From positions 989,357 through 1,053,356 of the forward strand of contig CM065690.1 of assembly GCA_017654935.2 (NCBI GenBank): a stretch of 64,000 nucleotides of DNA, in the 5' to 3' direction. The notes beneath the pieces are model-generated. The model had not been told where the DNA came from. It was given only the letters and a program-made list of their open reading frames with translations, and did no database searches. Made by a program: the position numbers and the translations under genes. Shown in pieces: positions 32,801-45,110 of this stretch. Positions within the stretch are counted from its first letter, which is position 1, and each line of letters starts with the position of its first letter. The stretch is from Phymorhynchus buccinoides. Taxonomy: Eukaryota > Mollusca > Gastropoda > Neogastropoda > Raphitomidae.

Positions 32801-33130
32801 CACATTATGTGTATTGATTGTTGACGACGAGATGTATTCCAAATGTTGTTATTTGATTGACTGCTATAAGTTAATAATGGTTATTGATTCTCTCTCTCTC
32901 TCTCTCACATTGTCTGTCAGTCAGTCTCTCTCTCTCTGTGTTTTAAATATGCACATTTCTAAGTTCATGTAATGAATTTTAATAATTATTTGGTTGGTAT
33001 AATTTTGTTTCACACGTTTGATTAATGTTCTTTCAGTTATGTTGTATATCTGTCATGTTGTTGCACTTAACCTGAATTTCTCTTTTTGAGATATTAAAGT
33101 ATACTTGAACTTGAACTTGAACTTGAACAT
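32801..33130. other. unique interruption with L2-like tail
   Basis: AT-rich sequence ending in CTGAATTTCTCTTTTTGAGA, TATTAAAGTATA and four TTGAAC units (33072-33129), the same tail as at 9342. A retroelement probably inserted into the exon A array here. Confidence 0.5.
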
Positions 33131-36100
33131 CGGGGGGTTCCTGTCTCTGTCTCTCTATGTCTCTGTCTCTCTCACCATCATTCAAGTCCTCCATGATCTT
33201 CTTGGGCATGTACACATCGGGGGGTTCCTGTCTCTGTCTCTCTATGTCTCTGTCTCTCTCACCATCATTCAAGTCCTCCATGATCTTCTTGGGCATGTAC
33301 ACATCGGGGGGTTCCTGTCTCTGTCTCTGTATGTCTCTGTCTCACTCACCATCATTCAAGTCCTCCATGATCTTCTTGGGCATGTACACATCGGGGGGTT
33401 CCTGTCTCTCTCTCTCACCATCATTCAAGTCCTCCATGATCTTCTAGGGCATGTACACATCGGGGGGTTCCTGTCTCTCTGTCTCTCTCACCATCATTCA
33501 AGTCCTCCATGATCTTCTTGGGCATGTACACATCGGGGGGTTCCTGTCTCTCTCACTCACCATCATTCAAGTCCTCCATGATCTTCTTGGGCATGTACAC
33601 ATCGGGGGGTTCCTGTCTCTCTCACCATCATTCAAGTCCTCCATGATCTTCTTGGGCATGTACACATCGGGGGGTTCCTGTCTCTCTCACTCACCATCAT
33701 TCAAGTCCTCCATGATCTTCTAGGGCATGTACACATCGGGGGGTTCCTGTCTCTCTCACCATCATTCAAGTCCTCCATGATCTTCTAGGGCATGTACACA
33801 TCGGGGGGTTCCTGTCTGTCTCACTCACCATCATTCAAGTCCTCCATGATCTTCTAGGGCATGTACACATCGGGGGGTTCCTGTCTCTCTCACCATCATT
33901 CAAGTCCTCCATGATCTTCTTGGGCATGTACACATCGGGGGGTTCCTGTCTCTCTCACTCACCATCATTCAAGTCCTCCATGATCTTCTAGGGCATGTAC
34001 ACATCGGGGGGTTCCTGTCTCTCTCACCATCATTCAAATCCTCCATGATCTTCTTGGGCATGTACACATCGGGGGGTTCCTGTCTGTCTCTCTCACTCAC
34101 CATCATTCAAGTCCTCCATGATCTTCTTGGGCATGTACACATCGGGGGGTTCCTGTCTGTCTCTCTCACTCACCATCATTCAAGTCCTCCATGATCTTCT
34201 TGGGCATGTACACATCGGGGGGTTCCTGTCTCTCTCACTCACCATCATTCAAGTCCTCCATGATCTTCTAGGGCATGTACACATCGGGGGGTTCCTGTCT
34301 CTCTCACTCACCATCATTCAAATCCTCCATGATCTTCTTGGGCATGTACACATCGGGGGGTTCCTGTCTCTCTCACTCACCATCATTCAAATCCTCCATG
34401 ATCTTCTTGGGCATGTACACATCGGGGGGTTCCTGTCTCTCTCACTCACCATCATTCAAGTCCTCCATGATCTTCTTGGGCATGTACACATCGGGGGGTT
34501 CCTGTCTCTCTCACCATCATTCAAGTCCTCCATGATCTTCTTGGGCATGTACACATCGGGGGGTTCCTGTCTGTCTCTCTCACTCACCATCATTCAAGTC
34601 CTCCATGATCTTCTTGGGCATGTACACATCGGGGGGGGTTCTCTGTCTCTCTCACCATCATTCAAGTCCTCCATGATCTTCTTGGGCATGTACACATCGG
34701 GGGGTTCCTGTCTGTCTCTCTCACCATCATTCAAGTCCTCCATGATCTTCTTGGGCATGTACACATCGGGGGGTTCCTGTCTGTCTCTCTCACCATCATT
34801 CAAGTCCTCCATGATCTTCTTGGGCATGTACACATCGGGGGGTTCCTGTCTCTCTCTCTCACCATCATTCAAGTCCTCCATGATCTTCTAGGGCATGTAC
34901 ACATCGGGGGGTTCCTGTCTGTCTCACTCACCATCATTCAAGTCCTCCATGATCTTCTTGGGCATGTACACATCGGGGGGTTCTCTGTCTCTCTCACCAT
35001 CATTCAAATCCTCCATGATCTTCTTGGGCATGTACACATCGGGGGGTTCCTGTCTCTCTCACTCACCATCATTCAAGTCCTCCATGATCTTCTTGGGCAT
35101 GTACACATCGGGGGGTTCCTGTCTCTCTCTCTCACCATCATTCAAGTCCTCCATGATCTTCTTGGGCATGTACACATCGGGGGGTTCCTGTCTCTCTCTC
35201 TCACCATCATTCAAGTCCTCCATGATCTTCTTGGGCATGTACACATCGGGGGGTTCCTGTCTCTCTCACCATCATTCAAATCCTCCATGATCTTCTTGGG
35301 CATGTACACATCGGGGGGTTCCTGTCTCTCTCTCTCTCTCACCATCATTCAAATCCTCCATGATCTTCTTGGGCATGTACACATCGGGGGGTTCCTGTCT
35401 CTCTCACTCACCATCATTCAATTCCTCCATGATCTTCTTGGGCATGTACACATCGGGGGGTTCCTGTCTCTCTCACTCACCATCATTCAAGTCCTCCATG
35501 ATCTTCTTGGGCATGTACACATCGGGGGGTTCCTGTCTCTCTCTCACCATCATTCAAGTCCTCCATGATCTTCTTGGGCATGTACACATCGGGGGGTTCC
35601 TGTCTCTCTCACTCACCATCATTCAAGTCCTCCATGTCCTCCATCTTCTTGGGCATGTACACATCGGGGGGTTCCTGTCTCTCTCTCTCACCATCATTCA
35701 AGTCCTCCATGATCTTCTTGGGCATGTACACATCGGGGGGTTCCTGTCTGTCTCTCTCACCATCATTCAAGTCCTCCATGATCTTCTAGGGCATGTACAC
35801 ATCGGGGGGTTCCTGTCTCTCTCACTCACCATCATTCAAGTCCTCCATGATCTTCTTGGGCATGTACACATCGGGGGGTTCCTGTCTCTCTCTCTCACCA
35901 TCATTCAAGTCCTCCATGATCTTCTTGGGCATGTACACATCGGGGGGTTCCTGTCTCTCTCACTCACCATCATTCAAGTCCTCCATGATCTTCTAGGGCA
36001 TGTACACATCGGGGGGTTCCTGTCTCTCTCACTCACCATCATTCAAGTCCTCCATGATCTTCTAGGGCATGTACACATCGGGGGGTTCCTGTCTCTCTCA

Positions 36101-39100
36101 CCATCATTCAAGTCCTCCATGATCTTCTTGGGCATGTACACATCGGGGGGTTCCTGTCTCTCTCTCTCACCATCATTCAAGTCCTCCATGATCTTCTTGG
36201 GCATGTACACATCGGGGGGTTCCTGTCTCTCTCACTCACCATCATTCAAGTCCTCCATGATCTTCTTGGGCATGTACACATCGGGGGGTTCCTGTCTCTC
36301 TCACTCACCATCATTCAAGTCCTCCATGATCTTCTAGGGCATGTACACATCGGGGGGTTCCTGTCTCTCTCTCTCACCATCATTCAAATCCTCCATGATC
36401 TTCTTGGGCATGTACACATCGGGGGGTTCCTGTCTCTCTCTCTCACCATCATTCAAGTCCTCCATGATCTTCTTGGGCATGTACACATCGGGGGGTTCCT
36501 GTCTCTCTCACTCACCATCATTCAATTCCTCCATGATCTTCTTGGGCATGTACACATCGGGGGGTTCCTGTCTCTCTCACTCACCATCATTCAATTCCTC
36601 CATGATCTTCTTGGGCATGTACACATCGGGGGGTTCCTGTCTGTCTCTCTCACTCACCATCATTCAAATCCTCCATGATCTTCTTGGGCATGTACACATC
36701 GGGGGGTTCCTGTCTCTCTCTCTCACCATCATTCAAGTCCTCCATGATCTTCTTGGGCATGTACACATCGGGGGGTTCCTGTCTGTCTCTCTCACTCACC
36801 ATCATTCAAATCCTCCATGATCTTCTTGGGCATGTACACATCGGGGGGTTCCTGTCTGTCTCTCTCACCATCATTCAAGTCCTCCATGATCTTCTTGGGC
36901 ATGTACACATCGGGGGGTTCCTGTCTGTCTCTCTCACTCACCATCATTCAAGTCCTCCATGATCTTCTTGGGCATGTACACATCGGGGGGTTCCTGTCTG
37001 TCTCTCTCACCATCATTCAAGTCCTCCATGATCTTCTTGGGCATGTACACATCGGGGGGTTCCTGTCTCTCTCACCATCATTCAAGTCCTCCATGATCTT
37101 CTTGGGCATGTACACATCGGGGGGTTCCTGTCTCTCTCACTCACCATCATTCAAGTCCTCCATGATCTTCTTGGGCATGTACACATCGGGGGGTTCCTGT
37201 CTCTCTCACTCACCATCATTCAAGTCCTCCATGATCTTCTAGGGCATGTACACATCGGGGGGTTCCTGTCTCTCTCACTCACCATCATTCAAGTCCTCCA
37301 TGATCTTCTTGGGCATGTACACATCGGGGGGTTCCTGTCTCTCTCACTCACCATCATTCAAATCCTCCATGATCTTCTAGGGCATGTACACATCGGGGGG
37401 TTCCTGTCTCTCTCACTCACCATCATTCAAGTCCTCCATGATCTTCTTGGGCATGTACACATCGGGGGGTTCCTGTCTCTCTCACTCACCATCATTCAAG
37501 TCCTCCATGATCTTCTAGGGCATGTACACATCGGGGGGTTCCTGTCTCTCTCACTCACCATCATTCAAGTCCTCCATGATCTTCTTGGGCATGTACACAT
37601 CGGGGGGTTCCTGTCTCTCTCACCATCATTCAAGTCCTCCATGATCTTCTTGGGCATGTACACATCGGGGGGTTCCTGTCTCTCTCACCATCATTCAAGT
37701 CCTCCATGATCTTCTTGGGCATGTACACATCGGGGGGTTCCTGTCTCTCTCTCTCACCATCATTCAAATCCTCCATGATCTTCTAGGGCATGTACACATC
37801 GGGGGGTTCCTGTCTCTCTCACTCACCATCATTCAAGTCCTCCATGATCTTCTTGGGCATGTACACATCGGGGGGTTCCTGTCTCTCTCTCACTCACCAT
37901 CATTCAAATCCTCCATGATCTTCTAGGGCATGTACACATCGGGGGGTTCCTGTCTCTCTCACTCACCATCATTCAATTCCTCCATGATCTTCTTGGGCAT
38001 GTACACATCGGGGGGTTCCTGTCTCTCTCACTCACCATCATTCAAGTCCTCCATGATCTTCTTGGGCATGTACACATCGGGGGGTTCCTGTCTCTCTCAC
38101 TCACCATCATTCAAGTCCTCCATGATCTTCTTGGGCATGTACACACGGGGGGTTTCGGGGGGTTCTGTCTGTCTCTCTCACTCACCATCATTCAAGTCCT
38201 CCATGATCTTCTTGGGCATGTACACATCGGGGGGTTCCTGTCTCTCTCACCATCATTCAAGTCCTCCATGATCTTCTAGGGCATGTACACATCGGGGGGT
38301 TCCTGTCTCTCTCACTCACCATCATTCAAGTCCTCCATGATCTTCTTGGGCATGTACACATCGGGGGGTTCCTGTCTCTCTCTTCTCACCATCATTCAAG
38401 TCCTCCATGATCTTCTTGGGCATGTACACATCGGGGGGTTCCTGTCTGTCTCTCTCACCATCATTCAAGTCCTCCATGATCTTCTTGGGCATGTACACAT
38501 CGGGGGGTTCCTGTCTCTCTCACTCACCATCATTCAAGTCCTCCATGATCTTCTTGGGCATGTACACATCGGGGGGTTCCTGTCTCTCTCTCTCACCATC
38601 ATTCAAGTCCTCCATGATCTTCTTGGGCATGTACACATCGGGGGGTTCCTGTCTCTCTCACCATCATTCAAGTCCTCCATGATCTTCTTGGGCATGTACA
38701 CATCGGGGGGTTCCTGTCTGTCTCACTCACCATCATTCAAGTCCTCCATGATCTTCTAGGGCATGTACACATCGGGGGGTTCCTGTCTCTCTCACTCACC
38801 ATCATTCAAGTCCTCCATGATCTTCTAGGGCATGTACACATCGGGGGGTTCCTGTCTCTCTCACTCACCATCATTCAAGTCCTCCATGATCTTCTAGGGC
38901 ATGTACACATCGGGGGGTCCTCTCTGTCTCTCTCACTCACCATCATTCAAGTCCTCCATGATCTTCTTGGGCATGTACACATCGGGGGGTTCCTGTCTCT
39001 CTGTCTCTCTCACCATCATTCAAATCCTCCATGATCTTCTAGGGCATGTACACATCGGGGGGTTCCTGTCTCTCTGTCTCTCTCACCATCATTCAAATCC

Positions 39101-39965
39101 TCCATGATCTTCTTGGGCATGTACACATCGGGGGGTTCCTGTCTCTCTCACTCACCATCATTCAAGTCCTCCATGATCTTCTTGGGCATGTACACATCGG
39201 GGGGTTCCTGTCTCTCTCACTCACCATCATTCAAGTCCTCCATGATCTTCTTGGGCATGTACACATCGGGGGGTTCCTGTCTCACTCACCATCATTCAAG
39301 TCCTCCATGATCTTCTTGGGCATGTACACATCGGGGGGTTCCTGTCTCTCTCACCATCATTCAAATCCTCCATGATCTTCTTGGGCATGTACACATCGGG
39401 GGGTTCCTGTCTCTCTCACTCACCATCATTCAAGTCCTCCATGATCTTCTAGGGCATGTACACATCGGGGGGTTCCTGTCTCTCTCTCTCACCATCATTC
39501 AAGTCCTCCATGATCTTCTAGGGCATGTACACATCGGGGGGTTCCTGTCTCTCTCACTCACCATCATTCAAGTCCTCCATGATCTTCTTGGGCATGTACA
39601 CATCGGGGGGTTCCTGTCTCTCTGTCTCTCTCACCATCATTCAAATCCTCCATGATCTTCTTGGGCATGTACACATCGGGGGGTTCCTGTCTCTCTCTCT
39701 CTCTCACCATCATTCAAATCCTCCATGATCTTCTTGGGCATGTACACATCGGGGGGTTCCTGTCTGTCTCTCTCACCATCATTCAAGTCCTCCATGATCT
39801 TCTTGGGCATGTACACATCGGGGGGTTCCTGTCTCTCTCACTCACCATCATTCAAGTCCTCCATGATCTTCTTGGGCATGTACACATCGGGGGGTTCCTG
39901 TCTCACTCACCATCATTCAAGTCCTCCATGATCTTCTTGGGCATGTACACATCGGGGGGTTCCTG
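33131..39965 (-). repeat. about 100-copy minisatellite made of the exon A end and donor
   Basis: Each unit on the minus strand reads CAGGAACCCCCCGATGTGTA, CATGCCCAAGAAGATCATGG and AGGACTTGAATGATG|GTGAGT, followed by 4-20 nt of GA repeats before the next CAG. The constant part is 58 bp and the GA part gives totals of 65, 69, 73 and more. The rightmost unit is the real 3' end of exon A. About a quarter of units carry CCCTAGAAG, an in-frame stop. The space between donor and next CAG is far too short for an intron. Confidence 0.95.
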
Positions 39966-40166
39966 TTGCATCTCGGCCTCCCTGAGGATGTTGTCGATGG
40001 CGCTGTCTGTGGCCACATCCCCCCCGCCCATCTCTGGCTCGGCAAACACGTCCACCCGCATGGCGTCACTGGCGATGTGGGGCTCCGCTTCTTCCTGGAG
40101 GGTGGGGCCCTCGGGCTGAGTCGGCCGATCCTCCACATGCTGCAAGGTCTCGGGGCCCATGCTCGG
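39911..40166 (-). CDS. CCDC81: CCDC81-like gene, exon A
   Basis: Acceptor TATTGTCCCACAG, then PSMGPETLQHVEDRPTQPEG, an acidic linker (AEPHIASDAMRVDVFAEPEM), then QEPPDVYMPKKIMEDLND and G|GTGAGTGAG, phase 1. The 256-nt exon is non-repetitive except for its last 58 nt, which are the parent of the adjacent array. Assignment to the CCDC81-like gene rests on strand, order, phase and acidic-linker character; I cannot align it to vertebrate CCDC81. The upstream exons with the HU domains are not in this copy. The downstream intron holds the array of competing copies of its own donor. Confidence 0.7.
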
Positions 40167-40248
40167 CTGTGGGACAATAGCACAGTGAGCGATGGTGACC
40201 GTGAAAGGGTTAAGGTGATGTCAAATTATGGTAATCTAGGGGTTAAGG

Positions 40249-40318
40249 CCATGTGGGGCTCTGTCTCTTTTTGGAGGGTAGGACCCTCGGGTTGAGTCGG
40301 TCGATCGTCTACATGCTG
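40249..40318 (-). pseudogene. diverged duplicate of the exon A 5' half
   Basis: Reads QHVDDRPTQPEGPTLQKETE then PHMA, against QHVEDRPTQPEGPTLQEEAE then PHIA in exon A. Of 11 differing codons, seven are synonymous. After PHMA it continues to TTACCATAA without a clear donor. It may be an old duplicate exon that was once under coding selection. Confidence 0.6.
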
Positions 40319-40725
40319 CATGCTACACTTGCTGCATGCTACACTTGCTGCATGCTACACTTGCTGCATGCTACACTTGCTGCATGCTACACTTGCTGCA
40401 TGCTACACTTGCTGCATGCTACACTTGCTGCATGCTACACTTGTCGTGTAGTTGTTTGTTTGACTCTACATGCTGCATGCTCTACTTGCTGCATGCTACA
40501 CTTGTCGTGTAGGTGTTTGTATTGCTCTACATGCTGCATGCTCTACTTGCTGCATGCTACACTTGTCGTGTAGTTGTTTGTTTGCTCTACATGCTGCATG
40601 CTCTACTTGCTGCATGCTACACTTGTCGTGTAGTTGTTTGTTTGCTCTACATGCTGCATGCTCTACTTGCTGCAATGCTACACTTGTCGTGTAGTTGTTT
40701 GTTTGCTGACACCAGCTGCATGCTC
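40316..40725. repeat. 15-bp array (CTGCATGCTACACTT) and larger units
   Basis: About nine direct CTGCATGCTACACTT units, then four larger units of roughly 60-70 bp with TGTCGTGTAGTTGTTTG. The first unit overlaps the left end of the exon A duplicate (CTACATGCTGCATG), so the array appears to have grown from that junction. Confidence 0.85.
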
Positions 40726-41000
40726 ACTGCTGCAAAGTCTCTGCCTCCATGCAGACCTGTTTACCCCTATTTTGCAAATTTACAATTTCTGAGAATTGTT
40801 TTTAGTAATTTTGAAAAAAACACTGTAATCCAACGCGCGGCCGATTCTTTTTCTTCACAAAACCCGATTAACAAGAAAACTATTTGTAATGACACAATTA
40901 TATGCAAGCAATAGTGCACTGGGAGACCTTTAAAAACAATTTTTAAACCATGTATTTGCCTTTTCTTTGGTGTCTTTCCATGACATTGTGGATCATTTGA
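40726..41000. other. unique AT-rich sequence before the gap
   Basis: No coding or repeat signal. It does not continue into the sequence on the other side of the gap. Confidence 0.5.
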
Positions 41001-41500
41001 NNNNNNNNNNNNNNNNNNNNNNNNNNNNNNNNNNNNNNNNNNNNNNNNNNNNNNNNNNNNNNNNNNNNNNNNNNNNNNNNNNNNNNNNNNNNNNNNNNNN
41101 NNNNNNNNNNNNNNNNNNNNNNNNNNNNNNNNNNNNNNNNNNNNNNNNNNNNNNNNNNNNNNNNNNNNNNNNNNNNNNNNNNNNNNNNNNNNNNNNNNNN
41201 NNNNNNNNNNNNNNNNNNNNNNNNNNNNNNNNNNNNNNNNNNNNNNNNNNNNNNNNNNNNNNNNNNNNNNNNNNNNNNNNNNNNNNNNNNNNNNNNNNNN
41301 NNNNNNNNNNNNNNNNNNNNNNNNNNNNNNNNNNNNNNNNNNNNNNNNNNNNNNNNNNNNNNNNNNNNNNNNNNNNNNNNNNNNNNNNNNNNNNNNNNNN
41401 NNNNNNNNNNNNNNNNNNNNNNNNNNNNNNNNNNNNNNNNNNNNNNNNNNNNNNNNNNNNNNNNNNNNNNNNNNNNNNNNNNNNNNNNNNNNNNNNNNNN
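41001..41500. other. assembly gap, 500 N
   Basis: Exactly 500 N. The right side starts inside a Tc1 transposase and the left side is unrelated, so the two sides need not be neighbours in the genome. Confidence 1.
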
Positions 41501-41945
41501 TGGGATGAAGCCTGGATCGCAAAGTGAGGAGCAAAACCACCCCCCTCCAGGATGCCCAGCACCTCTACCAGATGTTGCAGGCTGAGTGGCAGGCGCTTCC
41601 AAAGAGGATCTTCACCACCCTGGTCAACTCCATGAGGACTCGCTGCGTCGAGTGCCAGAACAGCCATGGCGGATACACACATTACTGAACTTTTGGGAGC
41701 ATCAGAATGCCCTGTCTTGTGATTTTCAATGACTTTGGGAAATCAAATTTCGATAAGTACCCACTTTGATCAAATGTACAGACCAAACGATTTCTCGAAA
41801 TTGAAGGCAATTGTGTATCATTATCACTAAAGCATTGAATTAAATGTTTTGCCAAAATTCAACGCATTGGCTTTCTTATTTGAAAAGTTATGAATTAGTT
41901 TGCAAGTGATCCTTCACTTTTTGTTTTTTTTTTTTTCTGATAGCT
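41501..41945 (+). mobile_element. Tc1/mariner element, 3' fragment (inverted copy)
   Basis: Starts at the transposase WDEL motif (matching about 60006 on the other strand) and runs through the stop codon to the terminal repeat AGTGATCCTT...GATAGCT-TTATA. Relative to 59580-60006 it has several one- and two-base indels (for example GATGAAGCCTGG for GATGAGCTGG) that break the frame, and a T-run inside the terminal repeat. Truncated on the left by the gap. Confidence 0.85.
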
Positions 41946-41949
41946 TTAT

Positions 41950-42420
41950 AAAGGGGAGATCAGCATGTGTGTGTGTGTGTGTGTGAAGAAGATTCAATGT
42001 ATAAAAGGGGAGATCAGCGTGTGTGTGTGTGTGTGTGTGAAGAAGATTCAATGTATAAAAGGGGAGATCAGCATGTGTGTGTGAAGAAGATTCAATGTAT
42101 AAAAGGGGAGATCAGCGTGTGTGTGTGAAGAAGATTCAATGTATAAAAGGGGAGATCAGCGTGTGTGTGTGAAGAAGATTCAATGTATAAAAGGGGAGAT
42201 CAGCGTGTGTGGTGTGTGTGTGTGAAGAAGATTTCAATGTATTAATAGGGGAGATCAGAGTGTGTGTGTGTGTGTGAAGAAGATTCAATGTATAAAAGGG
42301 GAGATTCAGAGTGTGTGTGTGTGAAGAAGATTCAATGTATAAAAGGGGGGATCCAGCGTGTGTGTGTGTGAAAGAAGATTCAATGTATAAAAGGGGAGAT
42401 CAGCGTGTGTGTTTGTGCAT
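41950..42420. repeat. compound AC satellite, inverted copy, 10 units
   Basis: Same unit as 10270-16015 on the other strand. Single-base errors cluster at 42205-42390 (GATTTCAATGTATTAATAG, GATTCAGAG, GATCCAGCG), unlike the clean units elsewhere. Confidence 0.9.
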
Positions 42421-42520
42421 GCGTTTATCAAGATCCCCAAGATATTCTGAAAAAACTATGCTTTAAAAAGAAAAAAGTACCTAGAAAAACGGCTAAATAT
42501 CTGAAATTGTTCTTCCTCCA

Positions 42521-43075
42521 ATGATGTCCGCCTGCTGTAAACAGCAATTGCTGACATGTATCAGGCTTCCAGTGATGTCCGCCTGCTGTAAACAGCAATT
42601 GCTGACTTGTATCAGGCTTCCAGTGATGTCCGCCTGCTGTAAACAGCAATTGCTGACTTGTATCAGGCTTCCAGTGATGTCCGCCTGCTGTAAACAGCAA
42701 TTGCTGACTTGTATCAGGCTTCCAGTGATGTCCGCCTGCTGTAAACAGCAATTGCTGACTTGTATCAGGCTTCCAGTGATGTCCGCCTGCTGTAAACAGC
42801 AATTGCTGACATGTATCAGGCTTCCAGTGATGTCCGCCTGCTGTAAACAGCAATTGCTGACATGTATCAGGCTTCCAATGATGTCCGCCTGCTGTAAACA
42901 GCAATTGCTGACTTGTATCAGGCTTCCAGTGATGTCCGCCTGCTGTAAACAGCAATTGCTGACATGTATCAGGCTTCCAGTGATGTCCGCCTGCTGTAAA
43001 CAGCAATTGCTGACATGTATCAGGCTTCCAGTGATGTCCGCCTACTGTAAACAGCAATTGCTGACATGTATCAGG
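42521..43075. repeat. 51-bp minisatellite, inverted copy, 11 copies
   Basis: Same unit as 9513-10172, with CTTGTATC variants in five units. Confidence 0.95.
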
Positions 43076-43244
43076 CTTTCAAATCAATTCGCTAAGTGGG
43101 GAAAAAATCCAACCCAACCTATCCAGATAAGAGAGCTTGTACTGAGCATTATCTTGTCAAGGTTTTGTGCTTCTTGAATAAGAGATAATTGAATTGAGAG
43201 TTCAAGTTCAAGTACTGTATCCTTTAATATCTCCAAAAGAGAAA

Positions 43245-43605
43245 TTCGGGCGCCGTGGGGTAGCTGGTTAGAGTTTTGCCGCTCGTAATCCTATGGGTTT
43301 GCGAGCGCGCTGGTTCGAACCCAGCTCCATTCATGGTGTTGTGTCCTTGGGAAAGATACTTTACTCCTATTTCCTGGTCCTTCGGATGAGACATTTTTAA
43401 AACCGAGGTCCCGTGTGCGAACGTATGCACAAAGATCTTGCGCGCACGTTAAAGCCCATTCCACTATTCGGTAGGAGTAGGACACGTTGTCAGTGCCGGT
43501 GGAACGGATGACACGAACTCACATAGCATGGCAAAAATGGGTGGCGCTGTACTAGAGTGACGCGCTCTCCTGGTGGGAGCAACCCGAATTTCACAGAGAC
43601 TAAGT
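43245..43605 (+). mobile_element. tRNA-derived SINE, inverted copy
   Basis: Matches the 8980-9341 element; head GGCGCCGTGGGGTAGCTGG and B box GGTTCGAACCC. Confidence 0.7.
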
Positions 43606-43661
43606 TTCTGCGACTAGAAAATAACCAAAATTAATCTTCTTTTCAAATTTGTTTATTCCAG

Positions 43662-43882
43662 TTGAGGTTCAAGCCAGTACCGTTGCCTCCGCGCGAGCCT
43701 GATTATGAGATGTTTGGTAAAAACGACACGACCAACGAGAAACTGATGGAGAGGAGGCGGCGCGCTAACACCATCTTCATGGAGCAGAAAGACCTGGTGG
43801 ACCAGAGGAAGAGGGACAACATCCTGAAGAAACTGACGGAGCAGGAGAGGGACATGGCCATCCTGGAGAGGAACAAGGAGGG
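43662..43882 (+). CDS. CCDC81: CCDC81-like exon I, inverted copy
   Basis: The same 221 nt and protein as 8722-8942, with silent changes only (for example CCGCGCGAG for CCACGCGAG). Acceptor ATTCCAG and donor GG|GTGAGT are intact. Exons G and H are not found in this arm, because the gap is reached inside the intron. Confidence 0.85.
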
Positions 43883-43987
43883 GTGAGTGACAGAAGACAT
43901 AAGGAGGGAATGGTGGACCAGAGGAGAGACAATGTTGTATATGTCACAATAGAAATGGGAATCCAGTAGGATTCAGAATCCTACTAG

Positions 43988-44489
43988 TAGAGTTGAGAAC
44001 CGGTTCAAAAATCCGAACCGGTTTTTTAACCGGTTTTCCCTCTTCGAACCGGTTTTACCGAACCGGTTTTTTTAACCAGTACTTCGCATCACTAGTTTCA
44101 CCTATGCAAACACATATTTATTTGTCAGAATATTCACACACACACACACGCACGCACACCGCAACCACGCACACGCACACACCACACCACAAGACAACGT
44201 GTGACTTATGACACACGCACTCAACTCAACTCAACACTCAGTCAATACAAAGTCAAAGCCATACACCACCACAAACTAGAAACAGCTACTCTTGGTTTAC
44301 AAACACCCACTGGCAATCTGCGCTGAGAATCAGTGTTATTCTTCTAAAAGAATGCGTTATTCTAAGAAAAACCTTTTTTTCAGTTTGCAGTTAAAAAACC
44401 GGTTCAACAGCAACTCGAACAGGTTTTTCGAACCGCGAAAGTTTAGCACCGGTTTTTTCGGTTCAAACCGTTTTTTTCCACCACCTCTA
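43988..44489. mobile_element. hAT element, inverted copy
   Basis: Flanked by CCTACTAG at 43980-43987 and 44490-44497, an intact 8-bp duplication. No pogo-like MITE is present in this copy. Interior has scattered indels (for example ACTCGAACAGGTTT) relative to the other two. Confidence 0.75.
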
Positions 44490-44504
44490 CCTACTAGTAC
44501 TAGT

Positions 44505-44660
44505 ACTGAAAAAAGTGACTGAACAGGAGAGAGAGATGGCAGAACTGGAGAAAAACAAAGAGGGGTGATGTGAGAGAAGGAAGAAAGAAAGAAAGAAAAA
44601 GACTTGTTGATTAGAACAGACAATATTCTGGAAAAAAGTGACTGAGCAGGATGAGAGAGA
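44505..44660 (+). pseudogene. decayed exon I end duplicates, inverted copy
   Basis: The same two fragments as 7225-7380: KVTEQEREMAELEKNKEG with GTGATGTGAG instead of GTGAGTGAG, then the older LVD / DNILEK fragment. Confidence 0.55.
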
Positions 44661-44819
44661 GAGCGAGAAAATCTATGATTGTGATTTAAGGTAGATGGTA
44701 CACAATACAACTGAATATGAGCATTGCAATACAATATAGTACAAATACAATACGATAGAATACAATGCAATACAATACAGTGCAGGTCAATGCAACAGAT
44801 TACATAATAATAATGGGAA

Positions 44820-45110
44820 AATTTATATAGCGCGCTTTCTCACATGAGCTCAGTGTGCTTTACATTGATAACAAGACCATTAAAGGCAAACAAATAATGA
44901 ATCATTAGAAAGTAAAATAAACATGATGCTTGCATGCAACATTCTCTTTTCTTCCTCACACACACACACACACGCGCGCGTGCACGCACAACACACATGC
45001 ACACACGCATGCATGCACGCAGGCACACACACACACACACATGAACGCACGCACACACACATAGACAAACACGCACACACACTCTCTCACACACCACACA
45101 CACACACGAC
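44820..45110. repeat. SINE-type tail and (AC)n microsatellite, inverted copy
   Basis: Mirror of 6787-7085. Confidence 0.6.

Noticed and set aside
33131..39965. Zinc-finger or leucine-repeat gene suggested by long open frames such as 35360-36337
   Set aside because: The plus-strand frames are the antisense of exon A repeats; frames change as spacer length changes.
40767..41682. Open frames spanning the N gap
   Set aside because: They consist largely of unknown bases; only the short transposase tail at 41501-41690 is real.
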